From: Zonotrichia leucophrys gambelii
Taxonomy: Eukaryota; Chordata; Aves; Passeriformes; Passerellidae
Assembly: GCF_028769735.1 (NCBI RefSeq)
Contig: NC_088173.1
Coordinates: forward strand, 14,324,038-14,388,037
Direction: 5' to 3'
Length of the DNA: 64,000 bases
Shown here in pieces: positions 59,159 to 64,000 of the stretch. The notes under the pieces are model-generated. The model was given only the letters and a program-made list of their open reading frames with translations, was not told the origin of the DNA and did no database searches. Numbering within the stretch: position 1 is the stretch's first letter; every line of letters begins with the position of its first letter. A program made the translations under genes and the position numbers.

Positions 59159-62100
59159 AAACCTACTATCTTTAACCTGGGATTCTAGGACCCATCTATT
59201 CTGCTGTTTCAGTCCCTACATCCGTTCTGCAAAGTAATCTCTAGCTTTGAAGAGTTCTTCACTTGCTGAAGCTTTGCTAGCATTTACCTTTGGACTGAGT
59301 TGTTTAAGGCGACATTTGTACTGCTACTGGACAAATTATCTGCATGGCCAGCCTTTAGAGAAGTGTGATAGTCTAAATGGTGAGGAGTGCATTCCCTCTA
59401 ACGGAGCGGAAAGAAGAGGCATCAGAGATGACAAAACTCTCTTGGATCTGGGCTGCTCTTGGCATGAACATAGTAGCAGCGTCTATGTGCATGTGTGGTG
59501 CTGGTCAATACAACTAAATTCACCAGAACAAATCCCAAACATAAAAGCACTAACCAAATTAACAGTCTTACTCTTATTCTCCTCTTTCCCCCTCCCCCTG
59601 CCACTGGACTGACATATTCAAATATTCAGAGCTTAAATTAAAGGAGTGCATTTGTACCAACAGCAGCCTTAATTCTAACATAAAAATGCTATCATTTGTT
59701 GTAGACAATTGGGTAATCTTGCCATCTGTCACCACACAGTTCACTGAAGAGTTTCTGAACCATCTTAAAACTGCTTTTTCAAGCTTGGTTGATCTTGCGA
59801 TCACGGAAGCCTAGTTATTTTGGTTTGTAATCAGTCTACAAAGCCTTCCATGTCCACTCAATAATTAAAACAGCAACTAAGAAAACATTTTACAGCAAAC
59901 ACTTGAAAAAAACCCCATCACTAGTTTACACTGTGTAAAACATTTTGTAAAAATCTTCAAGAAGAAGTTCCCATTTGTTGTGCATGCTCCTTTCTCAAGC
60001 TAGTAATTCAGTGCTTTAAGCACTGCCTTTACAAGGGACTCGTTCTTCAGAAATACACTGTATTATCACTTCAAAACACTCTCCAAGACTTGCATCCAAA
60101 AAGAAACCAGTCCTTTATTAGTAGGTGGTGTAAGATGGATAATTTATGTAACTAAGTAGCAGAACTAGAACTGTGAGGGCTGACAACTACCCTGCATTCA
60201 ACTGCATACCTGCTGCATTTGCTGCCTTGCTCAAAATCTCAAAGTTCTCATCTGCCAAAACTATGAGAGGCACAAAAAAGAATTGTAACAGAACACCAAT
60301 TAATGTACCTGTTCTACCATTTAGCAAGAACTGGATTTGTCTGCATTTTTCCCTCTTCTCCTACACTTGAATGCTATAAGGATAAGACAGCTAGTTCAAA
60401 AAGGAAATCGACAGGTATTAGCACTATCCAGTATCCAGTGTAGCTTTAAACAGAAAACAAAGTTTAGATCAGATGTGCAAATACACACAACTCTGATGTC
60501 TATGACTATCAGAATTTTTATTTCTTTGTAGAAAATGGTAGCAATATACAGTAAAAGCCAAAGAAACTTATGTATTGTTCTCATCAAAATTCAAGGTTGT
60601 CTCTATCATAACTCACCAGGATCAACTGCAACTTTTTCTTAAGTACTGTAAGTAACAAATACGCTCACATGAAACACAAAGGGCATAGCAAACACCCTAT
60701 GAGATGTGCACGTGAAAGAATCACAAATGCCGATCATAAGGATGCACAAACAAAACCATACACATAGAAGCAGAGCCTTTATTCACAGTCCTGCAGTAAT
60801 GGAAGTAGTACTGTAATGGAAGAAGTACTCTGAAGTACCAGTGAGAAGTGCCAGCAATTCAAGACCTTTCCTTCCAAATATGGCAACTTGTTTTCTGCAG
60901 GAAAGAATTGTAAAGGTATTTTCACACAGGGCATTTTAGAAGAACAAGAATTCACAGGTAAGAGGATTCTTTTAAGTAAAAAGAAGAAACAGAGTTACCT
61001 AAATTGGGAAATGGACTTCCACTGCTCCTCCAGCTTTTCTTAGAATAGCAACAGATGAAAAATTAACACTAGACAGCAGAAAGCAAAAACACTGGCTGTC
61101 TCTAAAGAGCAAGCATCTCCCCAAAACCTCTGGAGATAAGGCCTGTGGCATATGTTCTATGAACATGAAGAACTCAACACCGTAGGGGAAGTTGGCAAGA
61201 GGAACTGAATGATACTGGCGACCCCCCTTCCCTTCTCCCATGTGTTTTACAAGGTATGGTAATCAAGTCTTATTATTCATGAAGCTGTGCTTGAAGATGA
61301 GTTCCTTGCTAAGTTATTGAACTCATGTTCCAGGACTGCCACTGCTACATATTTCCGGGTGCTGATATTTTGAAACCATGATTTTAAAAATTGCTTCCTG
61401 AGAATTAATTGAAAAATCTTTATGCACGCTTAAACATAAGGAAAAGTGAACATAATTTATATTTAAAGCAATGCAAAGAAGATTATAATTTAAACTAAGC
61501 AAATTGCAATTATTGCTCAATCTTGTTGAAGGATTATCTTCTAGTTCATCTCCCTGTTGGCAATACATTTTAAAATGAAATATTTGAACACTGAAGTGGT
61601 TTTAAAAATTATCTTCCATATATTTTTCTTGCAGACATAATTAGAATCTAAATCTATTTTATTCTGAAGGACCTGAAGTGGACCAGAAGATGTGCAAATG
61701 AACTGCCAGTGATTTGCATTCTTTTGCTTTTTTCTCAGATAATAGGATACCTTGGATGTTGCTGCAGATCAAATAGTGAATTAAAAATAGTTAATTAAAA
61801 TCTTAAATAAAGTGAATTAAAATTTACAAAGACAAGTTCTTTATTTATTACTCTTTTTCTCAAATCGATAAAATCCCTGTAATTTCTAAATTTAAAATAA
61901 CTTTAAAGTACATACTTTTGAGCACCTTCAAAAGATTAGTCACCAGCAGCATCACATGAAAGATGCTGAACATATACACTGAATGTAAAACATTTTAGTA
62001 GAGTGCTATGTGAAAAACCCAGTAATACCTATCAAGACCAACACAGTAACTGAAAAACTAGTTTTCCCTTTTATCCTGAACAGTTGAATAGGTCCATTGA

Positions 62101-64000
62101 TTTTACTGTTTCATCTGCAAAAAAAAAAAATCCAACCTGTCTAGTCTATTCCTCATTTTCTCCTGGGATCTTTTAACAATGAATTTGAAAAACATTTTTA
62201 AAATTGCCTAGAAAAAATACCAGCAACAAAGGTATATCAGCTATCTACTGTGGAGAAACTTACTCTCTTTGACTTCTACTCAAAGATGATTACATTGGAA
62301 CTTTAAAAGTATTGTTGCATTTGAGCTGTTAAGAAAGATGTGTGGTAGTCTTGGTGTAAATAGTTTTACTTTATTTACCCCAAGATGGAACATTTATTCC
62401 TCTGAAAACTTGTATGGCTAGATGTCTCATTGCAGTTGTCAAGCCAGGGACTTTTATGTAACAATGGTCTGATTCTGTCAACTGCATTATACAAGGCACA
62501 TTCAAAGCTTTAGGGAGAATCCAGATTTCTTAAAACAGAAACAAAGATAATCTTTCAGCAGCCTCTTATTTAAATAGGATATATCTATTATGTCCTGTTT
62601 CAGATGTGCCCATTTATTCTGATAAACAGCAAACCTACTCCATTTTGTAATAGTCTCCACTATACCTAAATAGTCTTTAGTATTATCCTGGGCTTTCTCC
62701 TCAACATATTTTTTTTTTTCTTCCAGCTAATGCTGTTGAGTCTAAAAAGATGGTAAAAATCATTACAAGTACAGAAATGATGGGAAGTGCATACTGGATT
62801 GTGGACTCTTTGTTCATACAAGGGCAGGAAAAGCATCCTGTAAATTCTGGGTTTCTATCTAATAGTCATGATCAATTATTTTAAATATGGTGAGGGAGAA
62901 GAAAATTTCCCTGATTTACACATGTCAAGGCCAGATTAAGACTACAGGCTAATAACTTTTCTGTATTCCTTTAGGGATTTCTTTCTATTATTGCTTCTCA
63001 TTTTGTAACTATTTTTCTTCCTTAAACTCGTTTTTTAGAAAAAAGCTGAAGTTCATGGTTTTTTTACCTATTTTAATTTTTTTCACAATTCCACCAGAGG
63101 TCTTGCTTTGTCCTTTAGATCACACCCCCAGAGTGCCAAGAAGAGCAATGACAATGTAATGTCTATAATTAATTGGAAACTCCTTTCTTAGGTAAGAGCA
63201 TTGACGAAGTGATCCAACCATTCCTACAGTTCAAAAGCCTTATTTATTACAGAGAAACCAACCACCCCAAACCCAAACCCAACAAACCCAACACCACAAA
63301 CCTCTTGAGGGATATAATTAAGTGGCACTATATGATCCTGCATAGCCTATTTGCATGTTGATGGCACAAAGAAATGCAGTCTGATGAATAGATTCATAAA
63401 CCAAAGGAAAAAGAAACAGGGGCCAATTAATGCAATGTTCAAAGGACACACTGAGCTGGGAGTTTATACTATATGGTGAAACACTTGTGTTGCATATTTC
63501 CATCTCATGACTGGCTAAAAAAGATCAAAGCTTTTTTTTTCCATATTAAGAATGACAGAATATTACAGCAAACATGCAATAAGGATAAATGTAATAAGCT
63601 TTAATAAAAGATGATAATAAGGCTTGATAAGAACTTTTGGAATGTCACCAAATCTGAAATGTAAGATGAAAGCATCTGCATGTAGAGATTGTAGTATGTT
63701 ATTTGGAACCCCATGGAGCTAAACTGTGATTAGAACTCCATATTTTTCCATAAATTAGCTTTTGTTTTGAATTTCCTGCTGAGATCATATGCAAGTTGAT
63801 TGAACGTGCAAGTCAATATATAGGTTTTCTAATCCTTTGCTGTTTTTCAGGCTTCATGATATCACAATTACAGCAGTCCACTTGTAGATCAAAGGTACAT
63901 GATTGAGGCCAAAAGAAAATAACCTATAACCTCTTAACAAAACTTCTTCACGGTGATTTAGACCTCTCCATGGTAATTATCACTCACCTACCTGAACAGT

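Larger units (their letters stand above)
1..64000 (-). other. TENM3: Internal part of the teneurin-3 gene (exons and introns)
   Basis: Sixteen exons on the minus strand join in one frame and encode about 896 residues of a teneurin ectodomain: stalk, eight EGF repeats, cysteine-rich segment, transthyretin-like domain, FN-plug and first NHL blade. Teneurins are type II single-pass adhesion receptors that dimerise in cis and bind latrophilins or other teneurins in trans to guide synaptic wiring. The paralogue is called TENM3 because the stalk ([12 protein letters not shown]), the linker ([12 protein letters not shown]) and the 9-residue site A insert (AHYLDKIVK) match the remembered TENM3 sequence. 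The remembered TENM2 linker is different (LDGKEKWSVVES). The transmembrane and cytoplasmic exons lie beyond 64,000 and the C-terminal half lies below 1. No in-frame stop or frameshift was found. The paralogue call rests on memory of family sequences rather than an alignment. Confidence 0.88.
55395..64000 (-). other. TENM3: Intron (part) upstream of the stalk exon
   Basis: This is 8.6 kb of AT-rich intron with no teneurin-like exon on the minus strand. In particular the transmembrane exon is not here. It contains one degraded CR1 (58.25-59.06 kb), a 25-bp tandem duplication after it, and a GC-richer patch at 55.83-56.0 kb that was not identified. Open frames here on both strands are short and without recognisable motifs. 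Confidence 0.7.

Noticed and set aside
59422..59604. Minus-strand 60-codon frame with a hydrophobic segment (VRLLIWLVLLCLGFVLVNL), considered as the missing transmembrane exon
   Set aside because: The segment does not resemble the conserved teneurin CSW-containing transmembrane region, and no donor leaves the G needed to join 55394.
63960..64000. Possible exon end at the window edge (CAG followed by GTAGGT on the minus strand)
   Set aside because: Only a few bases are available and the implied residues do not fit the expected transmembrane exon.
1..64000. Assignment to TENM2 instead of TENM3
   Set aside because: The linker (SRLIAREQR), the stalk and the AHYLDKIVK insert fit the TENM3 pattern; the TENM2 linker as remembered has KEKWSVVES at that place.
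1..64000. CRISPR arrays, tRNA or rRNA genes
   Set aside because: No regularly spaced repeats, cloverleaf-like segments or rRNA cores were seen on reading both strands by eye.

Overview
The window is vertebrate nuclear DNA, almost certainly from a bird. It is AT-rich and intron-dominated. It carries one multi-exon gene on the minus strand and several CR1 LINE remnants of typical avian type. Nothing bacterial or viral-coding was seen.

The gene is teneurin-3 (TENM3), a large type II transmembrane adhesion protein of neurons. Sixteen exons can be placed with consensus GT/AG boundaries. They run from about 55.4 kb down to 2.4 kb because the gene is on the minus strand. Together they give 2,689 coding bases in one uninterrupted frame. 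In order they encode the extracellular juxtamembrane stalk (55.4 and 51.5 kb), a linker domain (44.8 kb), eight EGF-like repeats (44.1 to 23.3 kb), the cysteine-rich segment (15.8 kb), the transthyretin-like domain (14.6 and 14.1 kb), the FN-plug region (14.1 to 6.7 kb) and the first blade of the NHL beta-propeller (3.0 kb). The promoter, the cytoplasmic and transmembrane exons (beyond 64,000) and the rest of the propeller, YD shell and C-terminus (below 1) lie outside the window.

The most notable features are two tiny in-frame exons that an ORF scan cannot find. One is 27 nt at 26006-26032 and encodes AHYLDKIVK between EGF7 and EGF8. The other is 21 nt at 2399-2419 and contributes NKDFRHS inside the NHL propeller. 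They correspond to the two alternatively spliced inserts (sites A and B) known in mammalian teneurins to tune homophilic and latrophilin binding. The site A peptide is also the best evidence that the paralogue is TENM3.

The introns hold five CR1 pieces (four antisense to the gene, one sense), an LTR-like dispersed repeat at 5.4-6.3 kb, small tandem duplications, a purine tract, AT-rich palindromic sequence and some homeodomain-motif-rich stretches that could be enhancers. EGF exon 39098-39283 sits in a sharp CpG-dense island unlike the rest of the locus. No complete gene other than TENM3, no RNA gene and no CRISPR array was recognised.
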